This document shows, one piece after another, positions 34,376 through 43,365 of a stretch of 64,000 nucleotides of DNA; within the stretch, counting starts at the first letter, position 1, and the number at the start of each line of letters is the position of its first letter. The DNA is from an uncultured Verrucomicrobiota bacterium (lineage in GTDB: Bacteria > Verrucomicrobiota > Verrucomicrobiia > Verrucomicrobiales > Verrucomicrobiaceae), in contig CAINGK010000153.1 in the NCBI GenBank assembly GCA_903848465.1, forward strand, positions 1 through 64,000, read 5' to 3'. Position numbers and translations under genes: made by a program. The notes beneath the pieces are model-generated. The model saw nothing but the letters and a program-made list of their open reading frames with translations. It had not been told where the DNA came from and made no database searches.

Positions 34376-35253
34376 TTCTTCTTTTTGACCTGCACCTTGT
34401 GTTCCTGTTCACCCAATGCGTAAAGCATGTCGGGTGCCACAGATTCGAGGATGAATACGTTGGCACCGATGGTGCTGCGCGCGCCAATGATGGTGTCGCC
34501 GCCGACAATCGTCGCATTGGCATACACGGTGACGTGGTTTTCCAGCGTGGGATGGCGCTTCTTGCCGCGCAGCGCCTGCCCGGCGGCGAGGGAGCGCGCC
34601 ACGAGGCCGACGCCTTGGTAAAGCTTCACATGATTGCCCAGCGTCGCCGTTTCACCGATCACCACACCGGTGCCGTGATCGATGAAGAAATGCGTGCCGA
34701 TCTCCGCGCCGGGATGAATGTCGATGCCCGTGCGGCTGTGCGCCCACTCCGTCATCATGCGCGGGATCACCGGCACGTTCTTCAGGTAAAGCACATGGGC
34801 CGTACGCTGGATCGCGATGGCTTCGAGCCCTGGATAAGCGAGGATGATTTCCTCAAAGCCACGCGCCGCCGGATCGCCAGCATAGGCGGCCTCGACATCC
34901 ATTTTCAGCAGCGCACGCACTTCGGCCAGGCCCATCAAGAAACTGCACACCACGTCGGCGGCTTCCGCATCACGGTTTTCTTGATTGCCATTCAGGCGCA
35001 GACTGCGGCGCACCTCTACGTTCAGTCGCTCGCGAATGCTGGCGACGAGTTCATTCGTCATCAGCTCCAGCTCCCGGGAAGACACCGCTTCATCGGAAAA
35101 GAAGCCGGGAAACAGCAGGTGCAGCAGATCCTCACACAGCGCGGCGATGGCACGTTTTGACGGCAGATTGCCGCAATCGACATGGTTGATCCCGCCCACC
35201 TCGTGATACGAGGTCATCAGGCTGGAGACGATTTCATTTTGGCGGCAATCCAT
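34372..35253 (-). CDS. Serine O-acetyltransferase (EpsC/SrpH type)
   Basis: 293 residues from the ATG at 35253 (MDCRQNEIVSSLMTSYHEVG); the frame is open to 35391 but that part looks like leader. It makes O-acetylserine for cysteine synthesis. N-terminal helices, then a left-handed beta-helix of hexapeptide repeats (GIDIHPGAEIGTHFFIDHGT, GVVIGETATLGNHVKLYQGV). It differs from CysE by the long N-terminal part and the TVYANATIVGGDTIIG end, typical of the EpsC form. First gene of the pair with the SprT-like gene. Confidence 0.9.
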   Translation of the reverse strand: MDCRQNEIVSSLMTSYHEVGGINHVDCGNLPSKRAIAALCEDLLHLLFPGFFSDEAVSSRELELMTNELVASIRERLNVEVRRSLRLNGNQENRDAEAADVVCSFLMGLAEVRALLKMDVEAAYAGDPAARGFEEIILAYPGLEAIAIQRTAHVLYLKNVPVIPRMMTEWAHSRTGIDIHPGAEIGTHFFIDHGTGVVIGETATLGNHVKLYQGVGLVARSLAAGQALRGKKRHPTLENHVTVYANATIVGGDTIIGARSTIGANVFILESVAPDMLYALGEQEHKVQVKKKK

Positions 35254-35393
35254 GGGTGCAGTCAGCGATACCGTGCTGCGAAGTGGATTCAAGCGCGGGG
35301 GTGAGATGATTGCTGTGAATAACTCATGGCTGACAGCTTCGTATGGCAATCGCGGCCGGATGCACCAAATTGCGGCTGGCTGAATATGCACCT

Positions 35394-36005
35394 ATGACAA
35401 CTTCAAAAGAACGCTTTGAAGCACTTTGGAGACGTCTGCATTTGCTGGGCGATGCTTCGGCCTGGCATGCGCGATTGCTGAAGTGCTACGCGGAGCCGCA
35501 GCGCGCCTACCACACGCTGCAACATCTCGAAGAATGCCTGCTCATGCTGGACGAGGCCAAGGCTACCGGTTTGATCGCACAGCCGGACGTCATCGAGATG
35601 GCCTTGTGGTTTCATGATGCGGTCTATGACCCTCAGGGAAGTGACAATGAAGCGCTCAGCGCGCAGATGGCGCTGGAGGCTCTCGGCGATACTGAGATGG
35701 CGCGCGAGGTGGCGCGGCTCATCCTGCTGACGAAATCACACCAGCCGGGAGAGGGGCCGGATGATGCGTGGATCATTGACATTGACCTCGCGATCTTCGC
35801 ACAGCCCATGGAACGTGTGCGGGAGTATGAGCGGCAGATTCGTGCGGAGTATGCGTGGGTGCCGGAGGCGGTGTATGCAGAGAAGCGTGCGGAGATTCTG
35901 GCGGCCTTTTTGTACCGTCCACAGCTCTACCTCACTGCCTGGGCATTCGAACGATTTGAAGCACGAGCAAGGGAACATGTGCGTGCGCTGATCGACGCGA
36001 TATAA
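35394..36005 (+). CDS. HD-superfamily metal-dependent hydrolase (COG4339-like)
   Basis: 203 residues from ATG 35394 (MTTSKERFEALWRRL). The metal-binding His and Asp are visible in AYHTLQHLEECL (His40, His44) and WFHDAVYDP (His74-Asp75), then DIDLAIF (a further Asp). This is the pattern of predicted HD phosphohydrolases of about 200 residues, substrate unknown. Divergent from the serine acetyltransferase gene. Confidence 0.88.
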   Translation: MTTSKERFEALWRRLHLLGDASAWHARLLKCYAEPQRAYHTLQHLEECLLMLDEAKATGLIAQPDVIEMALWFHDAVYDPQGSDNEALSAQMALEALGDTEMAREVARLILLTKSHQPGEGPDDAWIIDIDLAIFAQPMERVREYERQIRAEYAWVPEAVYAEKRAEILAAFLYRPQLYLTAWAFERFEARAREHVRALIDAI

Positions 36006-36066
36006 ACACGGAGTTTTCCACCACCAGCATTGCGAGCAGAGCGACGCCGTTCTACAGGCAGGAGTC

Positions 36067-38532
36067 GTGCTCCCATCTCTCAACCAGCTCAAACTCCCCG
36101 ACCCGTGGCAGCACCAGGCGGTGAATTTGCTGCGGTCGGGCTGTGATGTGGTCGTTAGTGCGCCAACGGGGGCAGGGAAGACCTACATTTTTGAGCTGCT
36201 GCATCAGGGCCGTCACTTGCAGGGTCCGGCGATCTACACGGTACCGACGCGGGCGCTGGCGAATGACAAGTACGCCGAGTGGAAAGAGGCGAAGTGGAAT
36301 GTGGGCATCGCCACGGGTGACATCGCGGAGAATGTGGATGCGCCTGTTGTTGTCGCCACGCTGGAGACACAGCTCGAACGGCTGGTGCGCGGTGAAGGTC
36401 CGGCGCTGCTGGTGATCGACGAGTATCAGATGATCTCCGATCACTCCCGTGGTGCGAACTACGAAGCTGCCATCGCACTGGCACCGCAGGACACGCGCCT
36501 GCTGCTGCTGAGCGGTTCCGTGGCGAACCCCGAGGATGTGGCGGCGTGGCTGGTGAGCCTCGGCCGCAAAGCGGAGGTGGTCATGACGCGTGAACGACCC
36601 GTGCCGCTGGAAGAAGTACCGATGGAGACGCTGCCACAACGCCAGCGGCAGTTTGAGAACTACTGGCCGCGCTTTGCTGCCGCCGTGATGATTGCTGATC
36701 TTGCGCCGCTGCTGATCTTCGCACCGCGCCGCAAGGAGGCAGAGTCGATTGCGCGAAGACTCGCCGCTGATCTGCCGATGGGCGATCCGCTGGAACTCAC
36801 GGCGGAGCAGCGTGCGGTGTGCGGCAAGGATCTGGCCACGCTGCTGGAAAAACGGGTGGCTTTTCATCACAGCGGGCTGTCGTATGGAGCGCGCGCAGGG
36901 GTGATCGAGCCGCTGGCGAAAGCAGGACAGCTTCGTGTCATTGCAGCAACGATGGGGCTCGCAGCGGGCATCAATTTTTCCGTGCGCAGCGTGCACGTGG
37001 CAGGCACGACATTTCACGATGGTAAGAGCGAGCACAAACTCGCGCCGGATGAACTGCTGCAGATGTATGGCCGTGCGGGAAGGCGTGGACTCGATGACAA
37101 GGGCCACGTCGTGACCAGCCGCGACAGTCCGTCCATCTTTGATGCACGGCCTGCGCGGCTGCACCGCAGCACCCTGCTCGCGTGGCCAATCTTTTTGCGG
37201 GTGATGAAGCATGCCGCGCTGCGACAGGAGAATCCCTTTGATGCCGCCACGCGATTTGCCGGAAGGTTGTTTGCTAAAGTGCCGCCGCTGCTCGGGCTGG
37301 AGGAACTGGAGCCAAATGTAGTGCATCCGCAGCATGAGAATGCAAAGGCGCTCTTTGGCCTCGAAGCCACTGAGAAGCAGATCCTGAACTCCTACGGTGA
37401 GTGGGAGCGCAAGCACCGCCATGCGCTGCAACGCGTGCCGCTGGGCCGCGTGCATGCGGTGCTGACAGTTCCGGCTTTCGCCGCGAAATTTGCCCATGGC
37501 ATCGGCCGCGTGGGGAAAATCCGCCGTGAGAAGGAAGTGCATTACGGTGTCGAAATCAGCCTCGGCACGCCGGTGGGAGATGACGTGAAGCCAACAAAAG
37601 CGATTCGTCGTCTGCTCAAACTGCCGCGCAATGCTGAAACGGTACCGCTGGAGGAAATCACCGTGCTGCATGCCGGTGAACTCGCGAAGGTCATCCTCGC
37701 ACATGGGGAAGACGTCATCCAAGACGTGGCTCCCGAATTCATCGGCACGGTTATGAAGGAGAACCTGGTCTTCGCGTGCTTCGATCTCGCGCCCGTGGAG
37801 GTGATGGCTTATGAGGATGGTCATGGCAGGCTGCTCTTCGCGCCGCAGGAGCGCAGCGTCGTGGTGCAGAATGCAACAGGCGTTCACATGGCCGAAACGG
37901 CCACGACTGACCGCGAGCCGCGTGGCGGATCACCGATTCATGCTTGGCGCACGCTCGGCCTTATCGATGCTGCGGGAGTGCCGACGCGGCGTGGTGAAAT
38001 CTTCAGCTTCTTCCAGCACGGTGAAGGACTGGCGATTGTCGCGGCGCTGGAAGACGAGAGCTACCCTGTGGATGATCTGGTGCATCACACGGCAAATCTG
38101 CGCAGCGGCTCCAAGTTTGATCTGCCGCTGGACTGCGGCTCCGAACGACTCGCGGCGGTGTGTCGTGGCACCTACGGTTTCGTGAATCATCACGGCTATC
38201 TTGATAACGGTCTGCCTGACGACTATGGCGAAGGTGCGGCGGAATTGCTCGACGCCCTGCTGCATCCGGGGCAGCCCGGCGCGCAGGATTTGAAAGCGGG
38301 CATTGCGGAAGGCGACATCTCACGTGCGTATGTGGAATGGCTGAGTTTGCTGCGGCACATCACGCATGCGCCGGATCATCCGTGGCGGAGGTGGAGGGAG
38401 CTGAAGGAAGCTGCGAAGCAGACGCTGAAGCACCACACGAAGACCCTACGGCATTTCTTCCATCTGGACCTGCCGCCGCTGACGAACAAGCAGAGGCATG
38501 GGAAGACGCGGCATTATTTGATGGTGAAGTGA
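36067..38532 (+). CDS. Ski2-like superfamily 2 helicase with DEYQ box
   Basis: 821 residues, GTG start. Walker A SAPTGAGKT (31-39), motif Ia VPTRALANDK, motif II DEYQ (118-121) in place of DEAD or DEVH, motif III SGS (150-152), and motif VI QMYGRAGRRG (332-341). FHHSGLSYGARAGVIE and VIAATMGLAAGINF are typical of Ski2/RecQ-type helicases that pull on RNA or DNA. The C-terminal 450 residues are not a domain I recognise. The motif set is intact, so it is likely active. 61 bases after the HD gene, possibly one transcript. Confidence 0.9.
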   Translation: MLPSLNQLKLPDPWQHQAVNLLRSGCDVVVSAPTGAGKTYIFELLHQGRHLQGPAIYTVPTRALANDKYAEWKEAKWNVGIATGDIAENVDAPVVVATLETQLERLVRGEGPALLVIDEYQMISDHSRGANYEAAIALAPQDTRLLLLSGSVANPEDVAAWLVSLGRKAEVVMTRERPVPLEEVPMETLPQRQRQFENYWPRFAAAVMIADLAPLLIFAPRRKEAESIARRLAADLPMGDPLELTAEQRAVCGKDLATLLEKRVAFHHSGLSYGARAGVIEPLAKAGQLRVIAATMGLAAGINFSVRSVHVAGTTFHDGKSEHKLAPDELLQMYGRAGRRGLDDKGHVVTSRDSPSIFDARPARLHRSTLLAWPIFLRVMKHAALRQENPFDAATRFAGRLFAKVPPLLGLEELEPNVVHPQHENAKALFGLEATEKQILNSYGEWERKHRHALQRVPLGRVHAVLTVPAFAAKFAHGIGRVGKIRREKEVHYGVEISLGTPVGDDVKPTKAIRRLLKLPRNAETVPLEEITVLHAGELAKVILAHGEDVIQDVAPEFIGTVMKENLVFACFDLAPVEVMAYEDGHGRLLFAPQERSVVVQNATGVHMAETATTDREPRGGSPIHAWRTLGLIDAAGVPTRRGEIFSFFQHGEGLAIVAALEDESYPVDDLVHHTANLRSGSKFDLPLDCGSERLAAVCRGTYGFVNHHGYLDNGLPDDYGEGAAELLDALLHPGQPGAQDLKAGIAEGDISRAYVEWLSLLRHITHAPDHPWRRWRELKEAAKQTLKHHTKTLRHFFHLDLPPLTNKQRHGKTRHYLMVK

Positions 38533-38602
38533 GGGCTGGTGAAGTGCGCTTCTTGCATACCTCCGGCATGCGCCCTTGAGCAGGGGGTGTGATGTGCGTG
38601 GT

Positions 38603-38662
38603 CCAGGGGTGGCGCTCGTGCCTCGCTTACCCCTGGCTACCTTCTGTGATCCCTCCGGGATC
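38603..38662. repeat. Composite inverted repeat after the helicase gene
   Basis: CCAGGGGT (38603-38610) pairs with ACCCCTGG (38629-38636), and then GATCCC-TCC-GGGATC forms a second small hairpin (38648-38662). The second hairpin resembles the one at 57499-57519. It may work as a terminator or be a mobile repeat; no T run. Confidence 0.65.
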
Positions 38663-38708
38663 GAATGAGTCATGGATGATTTGAAGTATCGCCAATGTTC
38701 CGCAAAGT

Positions 38709-39641
38709 GTGCTGGTGAACTCAGATCACCCACGGATCGCAATCATCGGCTCCGGCGCTGTCGGCTGCTACTATGGCGGGCGGCTGGCGCAGCATGGGAA
38801 TGAGGTGCATTTTCTCATGCGTTCGGATTATGAGCAGGTGAAGCAGCATGGGCTCAAGATCAGCAGTCCTCTCGGTGACTTTGAGCTGCCGCAGGTGCAC
38901 TGCCATCGCAGCACGGCGGAGATCGGGGAGTGCGATCTGGTGATCATTGCGATGAAGGCCACCGCGAATGAGGCGTTGCTCTCTTTGCTGCCGCCGCTGC
39001 TGCACAAAAAGTCGATGATCCTCACGCTGCAAAACGGGCTGGGAAGCGATGACTTTCTGGCGCGGCACTTTGGCTCTGCGCATGTGCTGGGCGGACTGTG
39101 CTTTGTGTGCATCAACCGCCTTGCACCGGGGGTGATTCATCACATCGCGCAGGGGCAGATTGCGCTGGGCGAGCACAGTGGCGCACCGCAGGTGCGCACG
39201 GAGGTACTGGCGGCGGAGTTCCGGCGTAGTGGCATTGAGTGCAAGGTGGAGCCCAGTTTGATTGCCGCGCGATGGAAGAAGCTCGTTTGGAACATTCCGT
39301 TCAATGGGCTTTCGATTGCAGCGGGAGGGAAGGACACGGCGGCGATTTTGGCTGATCCGGTGCTGGAGCAGCGCGTGCGTGATTTGATGCGTGAGATCAT
39401 CGAGACTGCGGGGAAGCTGGGGCATGCGATTCCGCTGTCGCTGATTGATGACATGATCGAGCGCACGCGCACGATGTCGGCGTACAAGCCGAGCAGTCTC
39501 ATTGATTTTCTGGCTGGCAGCGAAGTGGAGCTTGAGGCGATCTGGGGTGAACCGGTGCGCCGTGCGAAGGCGGCGGGGATTGAGATGCCGGAGGTGGAGC
39601 GGTTGTATCAGGAGTTGAAGGAGCGGGTTGCTGCCAGATAG
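38709..39641 (+). CDS. panE: 2-dehydropantoate 2-reductase (ketopantoate reductase)
   Basis: 310 residues with GTG start (another GTG at 38715 is equally possible). NADPH enzyme of pantothenate synthesis. The Rossmann motif RIAIIGSGAVGCYYGGRLAQ is at 9-28, with NGLGSDD and the C-terminal catalytic Lys region (AARWKKLVWNIPFNGLS) and SSLIDFLAGSEVELEAIWG. Members of the family also include non-pantoate reductases, so the exact substrate is inferred. A long double hairpin follows. Confidence 0.88.
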   Translation: MLVNSDHPRIAIIGSGAVGCYYGGRLAQHGNEVHFLMRSDYEQVKQHGLKISSPLGDFELPQVHCHRSTAEIGECDLVIIAMKATANEALLSLLPPLLHKKSMILTLQNGLGSDDFLARHFGSAHVLGGLCFVCINRLAPGVIHHIAQGQIALGEHSGAPQVRTEVLAAEFRRSGIECKVEPSLIAARWKKLVWNIPFNGLSIAAGGKDTAAILADPVLEQRVRDLMREIIETAGKLGHAIPLSLIDDMIERTRTMSAYKPSSLIDFLAGSEVELEAIWGEPVRRAKAAGIEMPEVERLYQELKERVAAR

Positions 39642-39718
39642 TGGTCCGCACAGTCCCCTGTGCGGTAGAACGAACGTCTCGTGACGGCGATCTCCGCACA
39701 GAGGACTGTGCGGACCAC
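39641..39718. repeat. Double-hairpin inverted repeat between panE and punA
   Basis: Left arm at 39641-39665, right arm at 39694-39718; 24 of 25 bases pair. Each arm is also a hairpin by itself (CCGCACAGTCCCCTGTGCGG on the left). This two-level symmetry is typical of REP/BIME-like elements. Begins one base inside the panE stop region and ends 13 bases before punA. Confidence 0.88.
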
Positions 39719-39731
39719 TTTGCTCACGCCC

Positions 39732-40490
39732 ATGTCGCTCACTGCACTACAAAACGCCCGTCCTGAAACTGCCATCGTGCTGGGGTCCGGTCTTGGAGCC
39801 GTGGCGGAGGCGTTTGGGATGGAAAGTGAAGTCGCCTATTCCGAGGTGCCTGGGTTGAGCGCTTCCACTGTGCCAGGGCATGCGGGGCGTTTTGTATTGT
39901 CGCAGCATCACGGGAAGCCCATCCTGCTCGCGCAAGGGCGGCGGCATTTGTATGAAGGACTCACGGCGCATGAGGTGACGGCGAGCATCCGTTTCATGCA
40001 TGAGATCGGCGTGAAGCGTGTGGTGCTCACGAATGCGGCGGGGGCGATCCATGAGAACTTCCATGTGGGTGGTTTGATGCTCATCACGGATCACATCAAT
40101 CTCCAAGGCACCACGCCGCTGATGGGCGGACCGAACTTCCACGATATGAGCGAGGTCTATTCGCGGGTGTGGTGCGAGAGGTTTCATGCGGCGAGTTTGG
40201 AGATCGGTTTGAAGCTGCATGCAGGCGTGTATGCGGGGCTGCTCGGCCCGCAGTATGAAACACCGGCGGAAATCCGCATGCTGCGCACGTTGGGTGCGGA
40301 TGCGGTGGGCATGTCCACCGTGGCTGAGGCGATTCAGGCTCGTGCGTTAGGCATGGAGGTCGCGGGCATTTCGATGCTCACCAACTGGGCCGCTGGATTG
40401 CGGGCGCAGACGCTGCACCACGCGGAGGTGGTGGAGGTGGGAAAGACGGCGGGGATGTATCTGGCGAGGCTGTTGAAGGCGGCGGTGTGA
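39732..40490 (+). CDS. punA: Purine nucleoside phosphorylase
   Basis: 252 residues from ATG 39732 (MSLTALQNARPETAIVLGSG); slightly shorter than the usual 270. It splits purine nucleosides with phosphate to base and ribose 1-phosphate. Motifs: VLGSGLGAVAEAF, VPGHAGRFVL, QGRRHLYEGL, GVKRVVLTNAAGAIHENF, GPQYETPAEIRML, and GMSTVAEAIQARALGMEVAG. It belongs to the trimeric PNP class. Follows panE across the hairpin element. Confidence 0.93.
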   Translation: MSLTALQNARPETAIVLGSGLGAVAEAFGMESEVAYSEVPGLSASTVPGHAGRFVLSQHHGKPILLAQGRRHLYEGLTAHEVTASIRFMHEIGVKRVVLTNAAGAIHENFHVGGLMLITDHINLQGTTPLMGGPNFHDMSEVYSRVWCERFHAASLEIGLKLHAGVYAGLLGPQYETPAEIRMLRTLGADAVGMSTVAEAIQARALGMEVAGISMLTNWAAGLRAQTLHHAEVVEVGKTAGMYLARLLKAAV

Positions 40491-40501
40491 AGCTGAGGCG
40501 A

Positions 40502-40774
40502 TCACCGTCTATCCCGCGTTACCATAAACGCATAGCTGATGAATGCCCACCAAACGCTCGAGCCGACAAGCAATATGGGCATGCTCCATGATTCCGGCAG
40601 TCCCATCCAAAAAAACGGAGCGGTCAGCATGCTGCCGGGAAAATGAAAAAGCATCATTATAAAACCCAGCGATGAACTGGGTCCGCACGGTCCCCAACCT
40701 CCAGGATACATCAACGAGAACAAAATGCTCTCGATCACGATCCCCGAGATGATGGCTTTCACTCGGAGACTCAT
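40502..40774 (-). CDS. Small membrane protein, function unknown
   Basis: 90 residues with three hydrophobic segments (about 7-24, 37-58, 65-85). Begins MSLRVKAIISGIVIESILFS. No family recognised. Lower GC than its neighbours, which hints at transfer. It ends 12 bases from the punA stop and starts 26 bases after the bioB stop on the same strand, so it may be co-transcribed downstream of bioB. The length and start are plausible, but without homologues the call is moderate. Confidence 0.6.
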   Translation of the reverse strand: MSLRVKAIISGIVIESILFSLMYPGGWGPCGPSSSLGFIMMLFHFPGSMLTAPFFWMGLPESWSMPILLVGSSVWWAFISYAFMVTRDRR

Positions 40775-40799
40775 CGCGGTAAACCGTTTCGGGTTTTAG

Positions 40800-41837
40800 C
40801 TAGCAGCAACCGCTGGCCTTCTCCATCTCACACGCATGCTCCTCGGTGCAGCAGGGCATGAGGGGGCGGCCTTCGGAGGCTTCGGGGGCTTCCATTTCGG
40901 GATTCGGGGCCTGGGGGGCGAGGCCGAGGTCGCGGAGGAGTTTCATGTCCTCGTTGGCGCGGGGGTTGGCGGCGGTGAGGAGTTTATCTCCGTAGAAGAT
41001 GGAGTTGGCTCCGGCAAAGTAGGCGAGGGCCTGGGCTTCGCGGCTCAGATTGGTGCGGCCGGCGCTGAGGCGCACCTTGGCCTTGGGCACGGCGATGCGG
41101 GTGACGGCGATCATGCGGACGAAGGCGAAGGAATCGACGACTTCGTTGTCGCCCATGGGGGTGCCTTTGATGGGCATGAGGGCGTTGATGGGGATGCTCT
41201 CGGGCTGGGGATTGAAGTTGGAGATGACTTCCAGCATTTTCAGGCGGTCTTCGATGGTCTCGCCGAGGCCGAGGATGCCACCGCAGCAGACGGACATGCC
41301 GGCGTCCTGCGCGTGGCGGATGGTGCGCAGGCGGTCGTCAAAGGTGTGCGTGCTGACGATGTTTGGGTAGTGCTCCGGGGAGGTGTCCACGTTGTGGTTG
41401 TAGGCGGTGACGCCGGCTTCCTTGAGATCGGCGGCCTCGTCCGCGCCGAGTTCGCCGAGGGTGACGCAGACTTCCATGCCGAGCTTGGAAACGTCGCGCA
41501 CGATGTCGAGCACCTGGTCGAATTTCTGGGTGCCTTTGCGCACGCCTTTCCAGGCGGCACCCATGCAGAAGCGGGTGGAGCCGTTGGCACGGGCGGCGAG
41601 GGCGCGCTCCAGGACCTGCTCCTTGGGCATGAGATTTTCCTTTTGCAGGCCGGTGCTGTAGCGGGCGCTCTGGGCGCAGTAGCCGCAGTCTTCGCTGCAA
41701 CCGCCGGTCTTGATGCTGAGAAGGGTGCAGAGCTGCACTTCGTTGCCGGTCCAATGCTCGTCATGCACGGCGCGTGCCTGCTTGAGGAGATCGAAAAAGG
41801 GCTGGTGATAGATGCGGTGAAGTTCGGCGAAGGTCAT
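40800..41837 (-). CDS. bioB: Biotin synthase (radical SAM)
   Basis: 345 residues from ATG 41837 (MTFAELHRIYHQPFFDLL). It inserts sulfur into dethiobiotin. The radical SAM cluster motif is C47-SED-C51-GY-C54; also present are FCMGAAWKGVRKGT, NHNVDTSPEHYPNIVST, GGILGLGETIEDRL, and VRLSAGRTNLSREAQALAYF. Unusually, the protein continues past the normal end with a Cys-rich tail (PCCTEEHACEMEKASGCC, five Cys). No other biotin genes are nearby. Confidence 0.95.
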   Translation of the reverse strand: MTFAELHRIYHQPFFDLLKQARAVHDEHWTGNEVQLCTLLSIKTGGCSEDCGYCAQSARYSTGLQKENLMPKEQVLERALAARANGSTRFCMGAAWKGVRKGTQKFDQVLDIVRDVSKLGMEVCVTLGELGADEAADLKEAGVTAYNHNVDTSPEHYPNIVSTHTFDDRLRTIRHAQDAGMSVCCGGILGLGETIEDRLKMLEVISNFNPQPESIPINALMPIKGTPMGDNEVVDSFAFVRMIAVTRIAVPKAKVRLSAGRTNLSREAQALAYFAGANSIFYGDKLLTAANPRANEDMKLLRDLGLAPQAPNPEMEAPEASEGRPLMPCCTEEHACEMEKASGCC

Positions 41838-41973
41838 GGCGGAGATTGGCAGCCCCGATAGTGGGCGAAAATGGGCCGGATGCACGGGGAAAGTGAGGGA
41901 GGGAAGGGGCCTTGGGCAGAGTGCGGCTGGCTGGCTGCTGCGGAGTCGAAGGATCGAGGACGAGTTCGAGTAG

Positions 41974-42005
<32 letters not shown>

Positions 42006-42055
42006 TTGGTTGAGTGCAAGAGAGACCCGCCCGCGACCGATTTGGTCTCACCACC

Positions 42056-43327
42056 ATGAACCGCCGCACTTTTTTCCACCAAACGTCCGCGCTCGCCGCT
42101 GTCTCCGCTCTCCCCAAACTCTACGCTGCGGATGAGGCCGGGAAAAAAATCAAAGTGGCCGTCGTGGCGCTGGGGCGTGGCATGGGGCACGTGCAGGCCT
42201 TGCTGAAGATCCCCGGCGTGGAGATCGCCTACCTGGCCGAAGTGGACCCGAAGCGCCTGGAAGCAGGACTCAAGGTCGTCAATGACACGCAGAAAGTGTC
42301 CTGCATGGGTGTGAAGGATTTTCGTTCGATCCTCGATGACAAGACCCTGGATGCCGTCTTCATCGCCACGCCCAATTTCTGGCACACCCCCGCTGCGCTG
42401 CTGTGCATGCAGGCTGGCAAGCACGTCTATGTGGAAAAACCCGGCAGCCAGAACGCGCATGAGGCCGAGATGATCGTGGCCGCAGCGAAAAAATATGACC
42501 GCCTGGTGCAGATGGGCAATCAGCGCCGCACCTGGATGAAGGATGCGATCGAGGCCCTGCACGGCGGAGCCATCGGCACCGTGCGCTTTGGCCGTGGCTT
42601 CTACTACAACACACGCAAATCCGTCGCCTCAAACGACAAACCAGCGTCACCCGAAATCGACTACAACCTGTGGCAAGGGCCGGTGCCCGATGACGCGAAG
42701 CACGATTTCAAAACGCTGGCGCACTATGACTGGCACTGGTTCTGGCATTGGGGCAATGGCGAGCTCGGCAACAACGGCATCCACACCCTGGACATCCTGC
42801 GCTGGGGCATCAAGGGCGAGTATCCGCTGCGCACCACCTACAATGGCGGTCGCTATTTCTACGACGACGCGCAGGAAACGCCCGACACCGGCACGGCGGT
42901 GTATGATTTCGGCCACGCCGGCTGTGAGTGGGTGCAGAGCAGCAGCCATGCACGGGCGGCGGAGAAGCCGCTGGCGGAAGTGATGTTCTATGGCGACAAC
43001 GGCACCATGGCCATCGCGCGTGACTCCTGGATCAACTACGACCTGAAGGGTGTGGAAGTCAGCAAGGGCAAGGCCAGCACCGCCGGTACGGGCGATGTGT
43101 CTCACATCGGCAATTTCATCGAGGCCATCCGTGGCAATGCAAAGCTGAACAGCCCCATCGAGGAGGGCCAGAAGAGCACGATGATGTGCCATCTCGGCAA
43201 CATGGCGTATCGGACGAATACGATGGTGAAGTGTGATCCGAAAACTGGCAAGGTACTGGATAACGCGGAGGCTCTGAAGTTCTGGGGACGGAAGGCGTAC
43301 CGCAAGGGGTGGGACGTGAAGATTTGA
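42056..43327 (+). CDS. Tat-exported Gfo/Idh/MocA-family oxidoreductase
   Basis: 423 residues from ATG 42056. A Tat leader (NRRTFFHQTSALAAVSALP) is followed by the NAD(P)-binding Rossmann fold (KVAVVALGRGMGHVQALLKI), the EKP motif (VYVEKPGSQNAHEAEM), and the C-terminal domain with HWFWHWGNGELGNNGIHTLD. Exported members of this family are frequent in Planctomycetes and Verrucomicrobia and are linked to sugar degradation; substrate unknown. Preceded by the GAGGAC array and followed by a hairpin. Confidence 0.92.
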   Translation: MNRRTFFHQTSALAAVSALPKLYAADEAGKKIKVAVVALGRGMGHVQALLKIPGVEIAYLAEVDPKRLEAGLKVVNDTQKVSCMGVKDFRSILDDKTLDAVFIATPNFWHTPAALLCMQAGKHVYVEKPGSQNAHEAEMIVAAAKKYDRLVQMGNQRRTWMKDAIEALHGGAIGTVRFGRGFYYNTRKSVASNDKPASPEIDYNLWQGPVPDDAKHDFKTLAHYDWHWFWHWGNGELGNNGIHTLDILRWGIKGEYPLRTTYNGGRYFYDDAQETPDTGTAVYDFGHAGCEWVQSSSHARAAEKPLAEVMFYGDNGTMAIARDSWINYDLKGVEVSKGKASTAGTGDVSHIGNFIEAIRGNAKLNSPIEEGQKSTMMCHLGNMAYRTNTMVKCDPKTGKVLDNAEALKFWGRKAYRKGWDVKI

Positions 43328-43331
43328 GGAT

Positions 43332-43358
43332 GTGAAACGGGCTGCCAGCCCGTCTCAC
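43332..43358. terminator. Hairpin after the Gfo/Idh gene
   Basis: ACGGGCT (43337-43343) and AGCCCGT (43347-43353) pair over GCC; the flanks GTGA and TCAC extend the pairing. It lies between two convergent genes. No T run is visible, so it may be a repeat element rather than an intrinsic terminator. Confidence 0.5.
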
Positions 43359-43365
43359 GTTCTGA

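Noticed and set aside
36052..37887. A 611-codon frame on the - strand opposite the helicase
   Set aside because: Same reason; the helicase motifs on the + strand are complete.
40836..41861. A 341-codon frame opposite bioB
   Set aside because: Shadow; the iron-sulfur motif and family pattern of bioB are on the - strand.
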